Source of the DNA: Oopsacas minuta
Lineage: Eukaryota > Porifera > Hexactinellida > Lyssacinosida > Leucopsacidae
DNA length: 64,000 nucleotides
Reading direction: 5' to 3'
NCBI GenBank assembly: GCA_024704765.1
Contig: JAKMXF010000325.1
Coordinates: 39,865-103,864 of the forward strand
Shown: in pieces, positions 1-8,827 of the stretch
Layout: the number at the start of each line of letters is the position of its first letter
Position numbering within the stretch: position 1 is the first letter of the stretch
Position numbers and translations under genes: made by a program
Notes under the pieces: model-generated
Databases searched by the model: none
What the model saw: the letters and a program-made list of their open reading frames with translations, nothing else
Told to the model about the DNA's origin: nothing

Positions 1-910
1 ATAGCGAGAGTTTGAAAGCAAAGAGAATGAAATTTTTGGAACCAATATCTGGTGACTCTTGAATCTGATTATAAACTTGATGGGATCCAGATCCATCCAA
101 ACCATCTGTTGCAGAAAATGTCAACGGGAATTCAAATTCAGAATCTGTGGGAAGTGATTCGAGTAGGCGGGAAATTGTCTGTTTGATGATAGAGATGTAA
201 GATATCCCTACTCCCATAGGTGCATCAGACACATTGCGGATAAAAATGAATTCCTTCTCCAGAGTAATATCTGCTCGATACTGGGAAATTAGCTCATACT
301 TAGGGAATAGTACATTGTCTGACTTACAAAGTCTCCTCAATTCAATGTACTTTCGCTTACCTATTTCCAGTTGCCCTAGGAGGAACGTAGACTTAGCAAT
401 TGAGATGTGTGTCTTTATATTGCCTTGAAATGTGCCTTTGCTGACTATTTCCAGACAGAAGGAACTGGTGGAGTAATCTCCTGAAGAAGATGAGACAAAT
501 TGCAGAGCCATGGCTGCCATCGTTTTGCTATCCACGTTCTCATTAGCTGCTAAGCTTTTAATCAGGGCTTCAAGAGGTTCCAGATGTACCCTTTGTCCTT
601 TAATCGTTAATTCTAGGAATGGTTTCCTGATAGCCTTTGCATGAACTTGATTAGGAGTACAAATATCACCTTCAGACAATAACCGCCTCTTCTCTGCCAA
701 TGTTGAATTGTCAAAGAATATCATATCATCCCATGTATTTAGGTCGTTTCTTTTACGAAATATCTCTCTATCACCCTTCAACTCAACGAATTTGTATCGG
801 ATACAACTATAATATTTATCATCAAGTTGCTGACTATCCATAAATACGATTGTTGCATCTCTGACAGATTTACGTGAGGATAGAAAGTCAAAAGCTTCCT
901 TGTTATTCAT
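1..910 (-). CDS. Partial DDE transposase-like protein, RAG1/Transib-type candidate (runs off the left edge)
   Basis: An uninterrupted minus-strand frame of 303 codons starts at the ATG at 910-908 and leaves the window at base 1. An in-frame TGA lies five codons upstream of this ATG, so the start is well bounded. The N-terminal 250 residues show nothing I recognise. Around residues 262-300 there is an Asp-Gly-Leu-Asp-Gly-Ser-Gly run (first Asp at residue 269) preceded by beta-like hydrophobics and followed about 20 residues later by FILFAFK. That layout resembles the region of the first catalytic Asp in RAG1 and Transib transposases, where a DG(x)nDG/SG turn is followed by a hydrophobic strand with paired Phe residues. 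The rest of the catalytic core would lie outside the window. The frame is intact and apparently single-exon. The family call is by eye; another DDE/RNase H-fold transposase is possible. Confidence 0.45.
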   Translation of the reverse strand, partial: MNNKEAFDFLSSRKSVRDATIVFMDSQQLDDKYYSCIRYKFVELKGDREIFRKRNDLNTWDDMIFFDNSTLAEKRRLLSEGDICTPNQVHAKAIRKPFLELTIKGQRVHLEPLEALIKSLAANENVDSKTMAAMALQFVSSSSGDYSTSSFCLEIVSKGTFQGNIKTHISIAKSTFLLGQLEIGKRKYIELRRLCKSDNVLFPKYELISQYRADITLEKEFIFIRNVSDAPMGVGISYISIIKQTISRLLESLPTDSEFEFPLTFSATDGLDGSGSHQVYNQIQESPDIGSKNFILFAFKLSL

Positions 911-3484
911 AATGCTAATATTTCATAGGGAAATTTTACATTAAAGTTACAACCATTCAAATGAATGTTTGATACTTTGGGCGCCCTCCGGCGGGTCTAA
1001 ACTATTATATTTTTTGAATGTATTATTATAACCTACATTTTAAGACCAGTGAGAGTTCACGCAATGAAACGCCACAACAAGTTTCAGCATAAAATATCCT
1101 GTGGACGCCGAAAAAAAATGTCCTAAATAGTCATCGTGTTTTATCTAGTTTTAGAATAGAAAGTTAGAAACCAAACGACATTTCAAGATGTAAATTAGAT
1201 ACTAGAAATATAAATGTTTCATTATTGTAAAGGAATTCTTTCTTCTTAGTAACAAGTGCTAAAAATATAACTATGAAACTTGATCGATTTTGATATACCA
1301 CACAACAGAAATTCCAATTACAAGAAGCCGCAAATATTCATCACCATAACAGCCAATTTACTTGTTGAATCAGAATGAAATTACTAATTTCTAGGTTTGA
1401 AACGATTGTGAATTCAATGATAATAAGGAAATACAATTCTGAGGGGGTAAAAATTTCATGCTATTTCCAGCAAAAAGCCCACTGTGAAGTATTCATCTAT
1501 TTTACAAAGAAACTAAACATAATTCAATAAAACTTTACTAAACACGTAAATTGAATATGCTGAATATGATGTTAACACTTTTAAATTAATTATATGTAAA
1601 TTCCTTTGTTTTTTTTATTTATATTAAGTAAACAAATAATTTATTTCTTGAAATTATCTAGAGGCTTGCTCTCAACGGTTATACATGGGTAATCAAGTAC
1701 GCTGAATCCGAATTTCGCATATTCAAGTATCTCAGGCAACATATATATTGATTGGTTGTTTATGGATATATGGTAAACAAATTTCTAATGGTCTCAGAAA
1801 CTTGGTTAAGACTTTAACGTTATGCTTGGTTAATCGAGTACGCTGATTTCGAATTTCACACTCTGAAGTTACTCATATGTAAATAAAATATTTGAGGCAC
1901 AGAGTGGTTCGCAAGCCGCGCAGCGTTTCATTGTATCTTTGTATATAGCAGACTTATTACGGAGTCTACCATTCACAAAATCGTGACTAATTTCTCGGAT
2001 TCCATATATATAATTGGTAGAGTTGATGGTCAATGATACTATTTAGAGCCTTACCCGAAATCCGGCCATTTTCAGGCCGGATATATATACTGATAACAAT
2101 TGTGTTTGGAAAGTCAATTTGATATCAGTAGATGAGTGTATAAAATTTTATTTCTTTGTATTTGAATAAGAATATGATTATACATACATAAATATCTACA
2201 TTACAACTATTTGTATATTGTAATCATTTAGTGTGAGGTTCTGAATAATGTAAATTGTGGAGCAATAAATTTATTCAGAACCTATAGAAGAATTGAGCTT
2301 TGTCTTGCGTCGAAAACAAGTCTCTCACTGTAAGCAGGGCTCTCAACCTAAACAACTTGAAATACGTGAGATTATTGAAAAATCTCATTATTCGATTGTG
2401 AGATGTAAGATTTTTGTTAGTTTCGCTGTGATTCTAAGGATACTGTTAAAGTAGACCATAAGCTAAATTACGATGAGTTCGTATGAATTGAGAGCTCTGC
2501 TGTATATTGAAGTATGTAGAGTAGATAAATATTTCAGTGTTACCGAAACTAAAGTCGAATAGACACCATGATATGTAATATGCTATTCTGGCGACATATT
2601 TCTGTTTACAATCTCTAGTCGGATAATTGGTGACCAGATATCCGGATTCGACCGGAGTAGAGAATCTCTAATACGCTATAGCTATAATACTATTACATTT
2701 GTGTACAGTGTATATATACGAGCCGCTTCGCTTGCTCACCCTGTGTGCGGCCTGCGAACACTTTGTGTTCGCATGTGACCCGTCATTTCGTGCCTCGAAT
2801 TTAGCAAAGTATACAATTGCTAAATTGAATTAATTTATTAATAGTTCAACTATTTGTTTACTTTATATTCATATAAACAACAAATAAATTTGCAAATCAT
2901 AAACTATTGCTTGATTATTAGAAATATTGTCATGATTACGACAAGGTCAAAATTTGTTGGTGGCTGTCCAAAGCAATTTTCATACTGTTTTACGAAACCG
3001 GGCTTAAAATCTCTATGTATAAGGTAAAGGATTTGGTAGCTTAGCTAAGCCACCCAGTTGAGCAATTTGGTGGCTATTGCCACCAAAACACCTAATTTGT
3101 CTAGCACTGTGTCGCCCACGATAGCATCTGGAGTTTACTATAAATAGCAAAGTCTTAGCGTAATCATGCTTTCAATTGAAATTCAATTAACTTTAACTTT
3201 CAATTTATGAAATAATATTGGCAAAATACGCCATCCATGGTCACTACGTACTATAACTTTAGAACGCGCAAAATTTATCATGCCAAATTTTTGATATTTT
3301 ATGCATCAACATCCGCATCCCTAGATCCCATGGTATATACTATATAGTATTAATGAAACGATAAGTGTATTAATTAACTCATTACATAGTTTTAACATTG
3401 AACCATTTCATTTTAGCCGAACAAATGACTGTGGGACAATTGATCAAATACTCTGAATTCGATTTTCCACTATTGATTTAAGTA
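911..3484. other. Gene-free stretch with dispersed repeat fragments
   Basis: No convincing coding frame was seen. It contains fragments of a repeat family found throughout the window, recognised by a 'ttacatatg' and 'ttcataaaaacaacaataa' block and a 'ggattcagcgtactcgatta' block, for example near 1590-1690, 1670-1880 (inverted) and 2830-2900. A GC-rich hairpin segment at about 2716-2800 is listed separately. Confidence 0.6.
2754..2772. repeat. Perfect GC-rich hairpin in a Helitron-like repeat fragment
   Basis: GCGAACAC (2754-2761) and GTGTTCGC (2765-2772) form a perfect 8-bp stem around TTT. The surrounding segment (about 2716-2810, with 'cgcttcgcttgctc') recurs in altered form near 20605-20665 and 47607-47690. 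Together with the adjacent AT-rich repeat block it looks like one end of a non-autonomous element family. The Helitron/Helentron affiliation is inference. Confidence 0.45.
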
Positions 3485-3654
3485 CAGTGAAACCTCGTTA
3501 ATAAGAACACCAACGGACTGTAGAAATCTTTCGCCTTATCCGGACTTCGTCTTAACCTGAGTAATATCAATTGAATGGCCATGGTAGGGACCTGATTTTG
3601 TGGCCTTATCTGGACATTTGTATTAACCATGTTCGTATTAACGATTGTCTACTG
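3485..3654. mobile_element. Pogo-like MITE, 170 bp, TA duplication
   Basis: The element begins CAGTGAAACCTCGTTAATA and ends with an imperfect inverted copy that reads, in reverse complement, CAGTAGACAATCGTTAATA. It is flanked by TA at 3483-3484 and 3655-3656. CAGTG-type ends with a TA target are typical of pogo/Tigger-derived MITEs. It has no coding capacity. Confidence 0.6.
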
Positions 3655-3891
3655 TAATAATTTGTGAATGTATGTGTTCGTTTAGGAAACATATATACGG
3701 GCAGGGCCGGCTGGGGAAATTTGGGGGCCTGCATTTGCATTATTCGTGGCCCCTTTTCTGGGTAAGGATTCGCCCGAAGTTTTCACTCTGGGGATAGGGG
3801 TGCAAAGAAACTTGGAGGTAGCTAGCCACAGGGTAATGGGCTTACCCGGGTTATCAGGGGTATGATATATTAACTCAAGTGTTTTCACTTA

Positions 3892-5880
3892 AAATTCACG
3901 GATTATCACCAGCTTGTTATAGAAATATACAGTCGTCTAATTATTTAATTTTAGCACATGAGCGAAACTTGCTTCATATAAAACACACTCTGGGGATAGA
4001 TGGTGACTATTTTCGATTCTTGAGGAAATAACCTCTAAGTTTAGTGACAGGGAACGCCATGTGATACTTCAAATGGATGAAGTACATATACATAGTGATG
4101 TATCATATAAAGGAGGTAAAATTTTGGATCTATTGATAATTCTAACGATCCTGCAACAACTGTCTTTTGGTTGATGATTTCAAGTTTAATGAGAAATTTT
4201 TCAACCATAGTGCGTCTCACACCTTTGGGTTTTTCCTCTGCTGCTTATTTATATCCGATAATTACCAAAGCTATAAATGATATCGAGACTTTCGGTCTCT
4301 TCGTCGAAGCGATTTGTACTAACAACTACCCTTTAAATGTTAGCCTTTATAAGTTATTTTTGATGACAGGAAAACATTGCACTCTAAGGTTATACATCCT
4401 TCGAATCCAGAGCGATATCTTATATTACTTTTTAATATTGTACACATTATCAAGTCAATTCGTAATAATTGGCTAATTTTAAAAGATTACGAGAAAACTT
4501 TTATATACCCCAAGTTTGATGACTGTGCGATAGATTAACTAACACAATCCATATATCCATCTTGCGCTCAGTTAAGAATTCTGTAGCTACCGCCAACATT
4601 ATTCTAAATGCCACTCAAAGACGAAGTCTAGTTATCCCGCAATATGTTATTCAGCATTTGACGATCTTCTGAGCCTGTTTAAGGCTGACAAATTTTCTGT
4701 CATTAAGAGAGCCCCAAATTGGCATCTAAATCATGTTGGCCATCTCAATTAGAGCGACAAAATGTAAACTTAGCTTTGAAAATTTTTCATGAATCTACAG
4801 CTGCAGGTCTTTCTAGTTTTATTAATCATACTAACATTGGTAAAACCCATCAAACGGTTGATTCTCTCAACTTGATAAACACCATCTGGAGCATTTTCAA
4901 TTTAAATTGGGTAGGAAAAGACATTGGTTTCAATAATCCATATCTATCCCCACTGCGCCATAACGACGAAAGATTATTTTTTTTGGAAAACATTGTTAAA
5001 TGGCTAGATTGTTGGAGAGCTATTCCATCAACTAGGGGAAAGCTTACACCTCAAACATTTACCAGTTTAAGACACACTTGTCTGGCTCTTCCACTCTTAA
5101 TTTCAAGATTAACACTAGAATGTGGTTATGAATATTTGCTGACATCCCGAATACAAAACGATCCATTAGAACACCACTTTGGTCTTTATTGCCAGATGTC
5201 TGGCTCCCATTATACCATATCCTATTGTCAAATTTTAGAGAGTGAGCGTAAACTTCAGTTATCTAACCTTCTTAAAATCTGTAAATTTAACAACTGGTTC
5301 CGATACGATATGTATTAAAGAATTTTTAAGATTTTTTGCAGATGAAAATAACGAAGAAAGACACTTAGAAATTGATATAGAATCTTTTACAGATGAATTG
5401 CTTGATATCAAACCTCCTATTTTTGATAACTCTCAAATTGAATGCCTTAATTATGTAGCCGGATATGCAGTATTTTTTTATTTTAAACAAACCTCCGAAT
5501 GTTCAGTTTGCCATGAATTTTTGACTAGTTCAAAAGATATTCAAATTAATAACGATACAGGATTTTCATTAATTGATCTGCTTGATATAGGTTCCCTTAA
5601 ATATCCATCAGAAAGTGTCTATCAATCTGTCCTAACTATGTACGAAATATTTAGTAAGATCGATAATCATCCTATTTTAAGTCGTCGATTTATGAGAGAC
5701 CCTGTCGTAGAAAACTAGTTGAAGTTACGATGCTTGAAATTGAAAGAAATTCCAGCGATATCTGGAGGGAGTGGTGTGTAAGACATCAATATGGGATATT
5801 CTTAAGAAATTATTCACAACAGTAACAAATTGCATTTATCTTAGAAAGTAAAGAATTTTAATAACACTGTAATTGGCCGC
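3892..5880 (+). pseudogene. Decayed P-element/THAP9-like transposase
   Basis: Remnants of the transposase core are spread over several frames. Near 4075 there is a match to the first catalytic Asp region (QMDEVHIHSD). A 199-codon frame at 4719-5318 contains the NDPLEHHFGLYCQMSG motif with the presumed catalytic Glu. An overlapping frame to 5718 carries the C-terminal NYVAGYAVFFYFK segment with a CxxC pair. Stops and frameshifts separate these pieces and the N-terminal THAP zinc finger is absent, so no functional protein can be made. It is useful as a decayed relative of the element at 8828-12771. Confidence 0.75.
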
Positions 5881-6061
5881 GATAATACCAAACTAAAGAA
5901 ATTTGCTTACTAAATCTTCTTGATCTTCTAGATATTCAACTTAAATAGTGCTAAATTTACAGCTTCACTAAAACTAGACGATGAGCGAAACACCAACTAG
6001 TTAAGACACGCAGCTATGACAGCTAGGCGAGAACAGAATCTGTCTATTTCAAGAAATACTA

Positions 6062-6193
6062 TAGTGGAACCTCCAGGAGTGGGGAGATTCAGGGGCCCCG
6101 ATTTCAGAGGTTCATTTGCTTGAGAATTGATGTAGTTGAAGCCTATCTTACGCCACGCTTTTAAGAGAGTCCCTGCTTATGGGGGTTCCACTG
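6062..6193. mobile_element. Pogo-like MITE, 132 bp, nested in P-like copy 1
   Basis: The left end reads TAGTGGAACCTCC and the right end, in reverse complement, CAGTGGAACCCCC. TA flanks both ends (6060-6061 and 6194-6195). The left C has become T. The element lies within the 3' part of the decayed P-like copy. Confidence 0.55.
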
Positions 6194-6595
6194 TATATCT
6201 CAATGAATGCTAAAATACTACATTCTACAGCATTTTTATTGCTTGTTATATTATTATTATTTATATGTATTTCAATGATCCTTCCCTTGTAAAAAGTGTA
6301 CAATACATTAAACTGCCTCAGTATACTTCAAAATTATTCTAAACTAATGGTAAGGGTGATAAACCTAGTTTTTATTATCGAATATCCACAAAAATAAATC
6401 TATATCATAATCACTTCTTTAATTAACTAACCAATCCCTGGTCCAAACATTTTTAAGCGCGCCATTCCCTTAGTGTATAGAATGCTATGGTTGTAACTTG
6501 CCCGTTCTGATGCCTCTAAACTACAGATAATCTGCTTTCAAAAGTGGCGCCCAATCTCAAATCACGATTTGTGCCGACGTAATTTCGGGGGCGCT

Positions 6596-6773
6596 GCATT
6601 AGGTCGAATTTCGGTGTTGGCATTAGGTCGAATTGAAAATGTATCGAATTTAATATGTATGCATTAGGTCGAAATTTATATGTATGCATTAGGTCGAATT
6701 TCGTGTGTTGGCATTAGGTCGAATTTTATATGTATGCATTAGGTCGAATTTCATTGTTTACATTAAATCGAAT
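6596..6773. repeat. Left subterminal iteron array of the MULE
   Basis: GCATTAGGTCGAA begins at 6596, 6620, 6661, 6686, 6711 and 6736, with a degenerate unit near 6760. The last four intact copies are exactly 25 bp apart, with spacers alternating between 'gtgtgttg' and 'atatgtat' types. These are likely transposase binding sites (inference). Confidence 0.85.
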
Positions 6774-6898
6774 TCCAATTGTCTTATTCATTAATTGATT
6801 AATTTCTAAATAAATGTGAGAATTGAAATTTAATGTGAAATATGAAATGTGTAAAATACTACTTAACCAGGTATTCATTGTAAAATGTATAAGAGATG

Positions 6899-7168
6899 TT
6901 AATTAAGAAAAATTTGAAATTTGCCTTCAATTATGCCTCTGCACGTTGGACAAGTCTGTTGAAGTTGATCAATTGTGTCGCTACACTGTGTGCAACAATT
7001 TGCATGCCTGCAAGGCATGAATACCCATGTGCTGCTCCTTGTTTGTAGGCAAACTACGCATTTATTTGTTTCAATACTACCAAAAGATTCAGGCTCCTCT
7101 AACATATCAGAATCACCTGAATTAATTGTGTCTTCTAATGAAGTAGCATTGCCTATATAGCAACTAAT
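6899..7168 (-). pseudogene. C-terminal C3HC4 RING segment in frame with the MULE transposase after one TGA
   Basis: Directly after the transposase stop, the same frame runs open for another 89 codons to the stop at 6899. It encodes a RING finger with CVVC, PCRH, CTQC and CPTC zinc ligands, the C3HC4 pattern found at the C terminus of inhibitor-of-apoptosis proteins and many E3 ligases. An internal Met (7105) could start a separate 68-residue protein. The simplest reading is one transposase-RING fusion interrupted by a single nonsense mutation. Stop readthrough or separate initiation are alternatives. The role of the RING in transposition is unknown. Confidence 0.75.
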
Positions 7169-8536
7169 TCATTCGAGAAATTGTATGGGAGAGTAACTCC
7201 CACTTAATAGTTTTTCTTTGCAGCGCTTTCGATGTTCATTCTTCATTACGTTCTTCTTTTTGCTTGGTCTCGTTATCTCTCTTCCTTCCTGTATCCGGGC
7301 CATTTCATTATCATAGTCAGCAATTGTATTGTTAATGACAATCAAGAAATTCCAAATTCTTGGATGGCTTGATTTTATGATGGACTTTAATTTTCCATGA
7401 TAACTTTCTGCTGCATTGTTTGTTACATATTTAAGGTTAAAGATTGACAGTTCTTCAGGACCAATTTTAGTTAGCCACTGCTTCTCAAAATAATTCAAAA
7501 ATACTTCAAGTTTCTTCATTTGACTCTGTTGCAACGTTGGAATTTGAAGAAGGTTGTATGTTGGAAGAATCAATTCAGCTGGAAGAAACGGAATTGCCAT
7601 AATCTTCTTAACGAATGATGCACATTCCGAATTTCCTCGGCAAGTCGAAGCCAAACCATACTTTTGAGTTTTTCTCCAAATAGCTTGCGTATAATGGAAC
7701 CAGCACCCGTTCACCCTAATTCCTGGATAAACTCGCTTGACAGCATTCCGAGCTGCTTGTTCCCAATCTGACATTGCGCAATCCGGTTCTAGCTGAGGAA
7801 CAAGTTCTCGTATCTTCTGTATAACTGCCACGTATAGCTCATCATCTTTATTAGTCAGCAAGCAGTGAATGGCTGGAATTGCATGTCTCCCAACTGTAAG
7901 AAAAAGAGTCCACAATTGGTAAAATTGTTTAGGTACGGTGTAGAATGTCCCGTCAAATTGGATATTGGTAATATCTGCGAGTAGATCGTATAATTTGTCA
8001 GAAAAGAAAATGACAGCTATCCGACCATCTACAATGACAGTAGCCTTATGATTTACTGCAAAGGTTGTTGTGGGTAGAACTTCACTAAATTCACTAGCAG
8101 ACTGTGGGATCATAGGTTGTAATATTTTCCTTGCCCGAAACATTGACGATTCACATTCTTTAAATGTGACTTGAGAAGCAGAGGGATTTGATCTCGTAAC
8201 ATCGTTGAATATGTGTCTCAGATTGTGTTGCGAGGTTTGAGATGTTGTTTTGCACTTTGTTTTAATTGCATATACTTCAGCACGATAGTCTTGTAACCCA
8301 TGATTATGTTCTGACTTAGGATAAATCAAATTCGTAGCCTTTTCCAATTTCGCACTTCCTTTACAGCCTTTCCTGAATAGTACACATCCTAAGTAGAGAA
8401 TATTTTCTATAGATTTATGACAGAAGTATTTGTAGCCATCAGAGGAGGTGTAAACTTTTCCAGTATTACGTTTGTATTGGTCGAATGAATATTCCATGAT
8501 GCACGTACACAATAATGTACATATTATAATCATCAT
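7169..8536 (-). CDS. FLYWCH-MULE transposase
   Basis: A 455-residue frame encodes the transposase of the surrounding MULE. Residues 15-80 resemble a FLYWCH zinc finger (Cys51, Cys58, then HNH at 77-79), a DNA-binding module common in animal MULE transposases. The catalytic core shows FDGTF with Asp195, SDWEQ with Asp257, a CWFH (Cys278, His281) motif and NNAAESYHG with Glu377, giving the expected D-D-E order. The first 13 residues are an unusual hydrophobic run, so Met14 at 8497 may be the real start. The frame ends in TGA at 7169-7171, and the same frame then continues open into a RING finger. It is otherwise intact, so the element may be young. Confidence 0.85.
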   Translation of the reverse strand: MMIIICTLLCTCIMEYSFDQYKRNTGKVYTSSDGYKYFCHKSIENILYLGCVLFRKGCKGSAKLEKATNLIYPKSEHNHGLQDYRAEVYAIKTKCKTTSQTSQHNLRHIFNDVTRSNPSASQVTFKECESSMFRARKILQPMIPQSASEFSEVLPTTTFAVNHKATVIVDGRIAVIFFSDKLYDLLADITNIQFDGTFYTVPKQFYQLWTLFLTVGRHAIPAIHCLLTNKDDELYVAVIQKIRELVPQLEPDCAMSDWEQAARNAVKRVYPGIRVNGCWFHYTQAIWRKTQKYGLASTCRGNSECASFVKKIMAIPFLPAELILPTYNLLQIPTLQQSQMKKLEVFLNYFEKQWLTKIGPEELSIFNLKYVTNNAAESYHGKLKSIIKSSHPRIWNFLIVINNTIADYDNEMARIQEGREITRPSKKKNVMKNEHRKRCKEKLLSGSYSPIQFLE

Positions 8537-8649
8537 CCAATTTATAATAAATGAACAATAGGAACTGTTAGTATGGATTAAACACCAAAATTGTTATTAT
8601 TAGTAACAAAGTAAAACATTTGAACGAAACCTACTACATGCAACTAGAA

Positions 8650-8762
8650 TTCGACCTAATGCCAACACACGAAATTCGACCTAATGCATACATATAAATT
8701 TCGACCTAATGCCAACACACGAAATTCGACCTAATGCATACATAGTAAATTCGACCTAATGC
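8650..8762. repeat. Right subterminal iteron array of the MULE (inverted)
   Basis: The inverted unit TTCGACCTAATGC begins at 8650, 8675, 8700, 8725 and 8750, exactly 25 bp apart. The spacers alternate as in the left array. The array is the mirror image of the left one, giving compound terminal inverted repeats. Confidence 0.88.
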
Positions 8763-8827
8763 AGGCACCCCGTAATTTCACTTAAGCCACCGGATTCAGC
8801 GTACATTGTTACCCCTATATATCCATT

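Larger units (their letters stand above)
3892..6489 (+). mobile_element. 5'-truncated P/THAP-like element (copy 1)
   Basis: From about 3892 the sequence aligns by eye with the interior of the better-preserved P-like element, beginning near its 10321 position (shared 'aaattcacgg' and 'ccagcttgtta'). The right end, 6432-6489, matches that element's right terminal repeat and ends GAATGCTATG. No left terminal repeat or THAP exon is visible, so the 5' part is lost. A pogo-like MITE sits inside its 3' part. The similarity to copy 2 is clear but interrupted by many substitutions and indels, so this is an older insertion. Confidence 0.7.
6587..8770 (-). mobile_element. Complete MULE (Mutator-like) element with 9-bp target site duplication
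   Basis: The 9-mer CGTAATTTC flanks the element directly at 6578-6586 and 8771-8779. The ends are imperfect inverted repeats: GGGGGCGCTGCATTAGGTCG on the left, and GGGTGCCTGCATTAGGTCG in reverse complement on the right. Inside each end is an array of GCATTAGGTCGAA units in opposite orientation. The interior encodes, on the minus strand, a FLYWCH plus MULE transposase and an in-frame RING segment. A 9-bp duplication is usual for Mutator-like elements. It inserted in the 2-kb gap between two P-like elements. Confidence 0.9.

Noticed and set aside
234-428. Plus-strand open frame of 64 codons
   Set aside because: It is antisense to the intact 303-codon minus-strand frame and shows no domain.
3105-3111. 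CACTGTG as a Transib/RSS-like heptamer near the RAG1-like frame
   Set aside because: A single 7-mer more than 2 kb away, with no nonamer or inverted partner, is expected by chance.
3233-3242. ATCCATGGTC as a left terminal repeat of P-like copy 1
   Set aside because: It is in the wrong orientation for a left end and the rest of the terminal repeat is absent.
6899-7105. Stand-alone IAP-like RING protein
   Set aside because: There is no BIR domain, it lies inside the MULE boundaries and is in frame with the transposase, so it is better read as part of the transposon protein.
6596-8762. Regularly spaced 13-bp repeats resembling a CRISPR array
   Set aside because: They lie as mirror images at the two ends of a MULE, the spacers are only 12 bp and alternate between two sequences, and the genome is animal.
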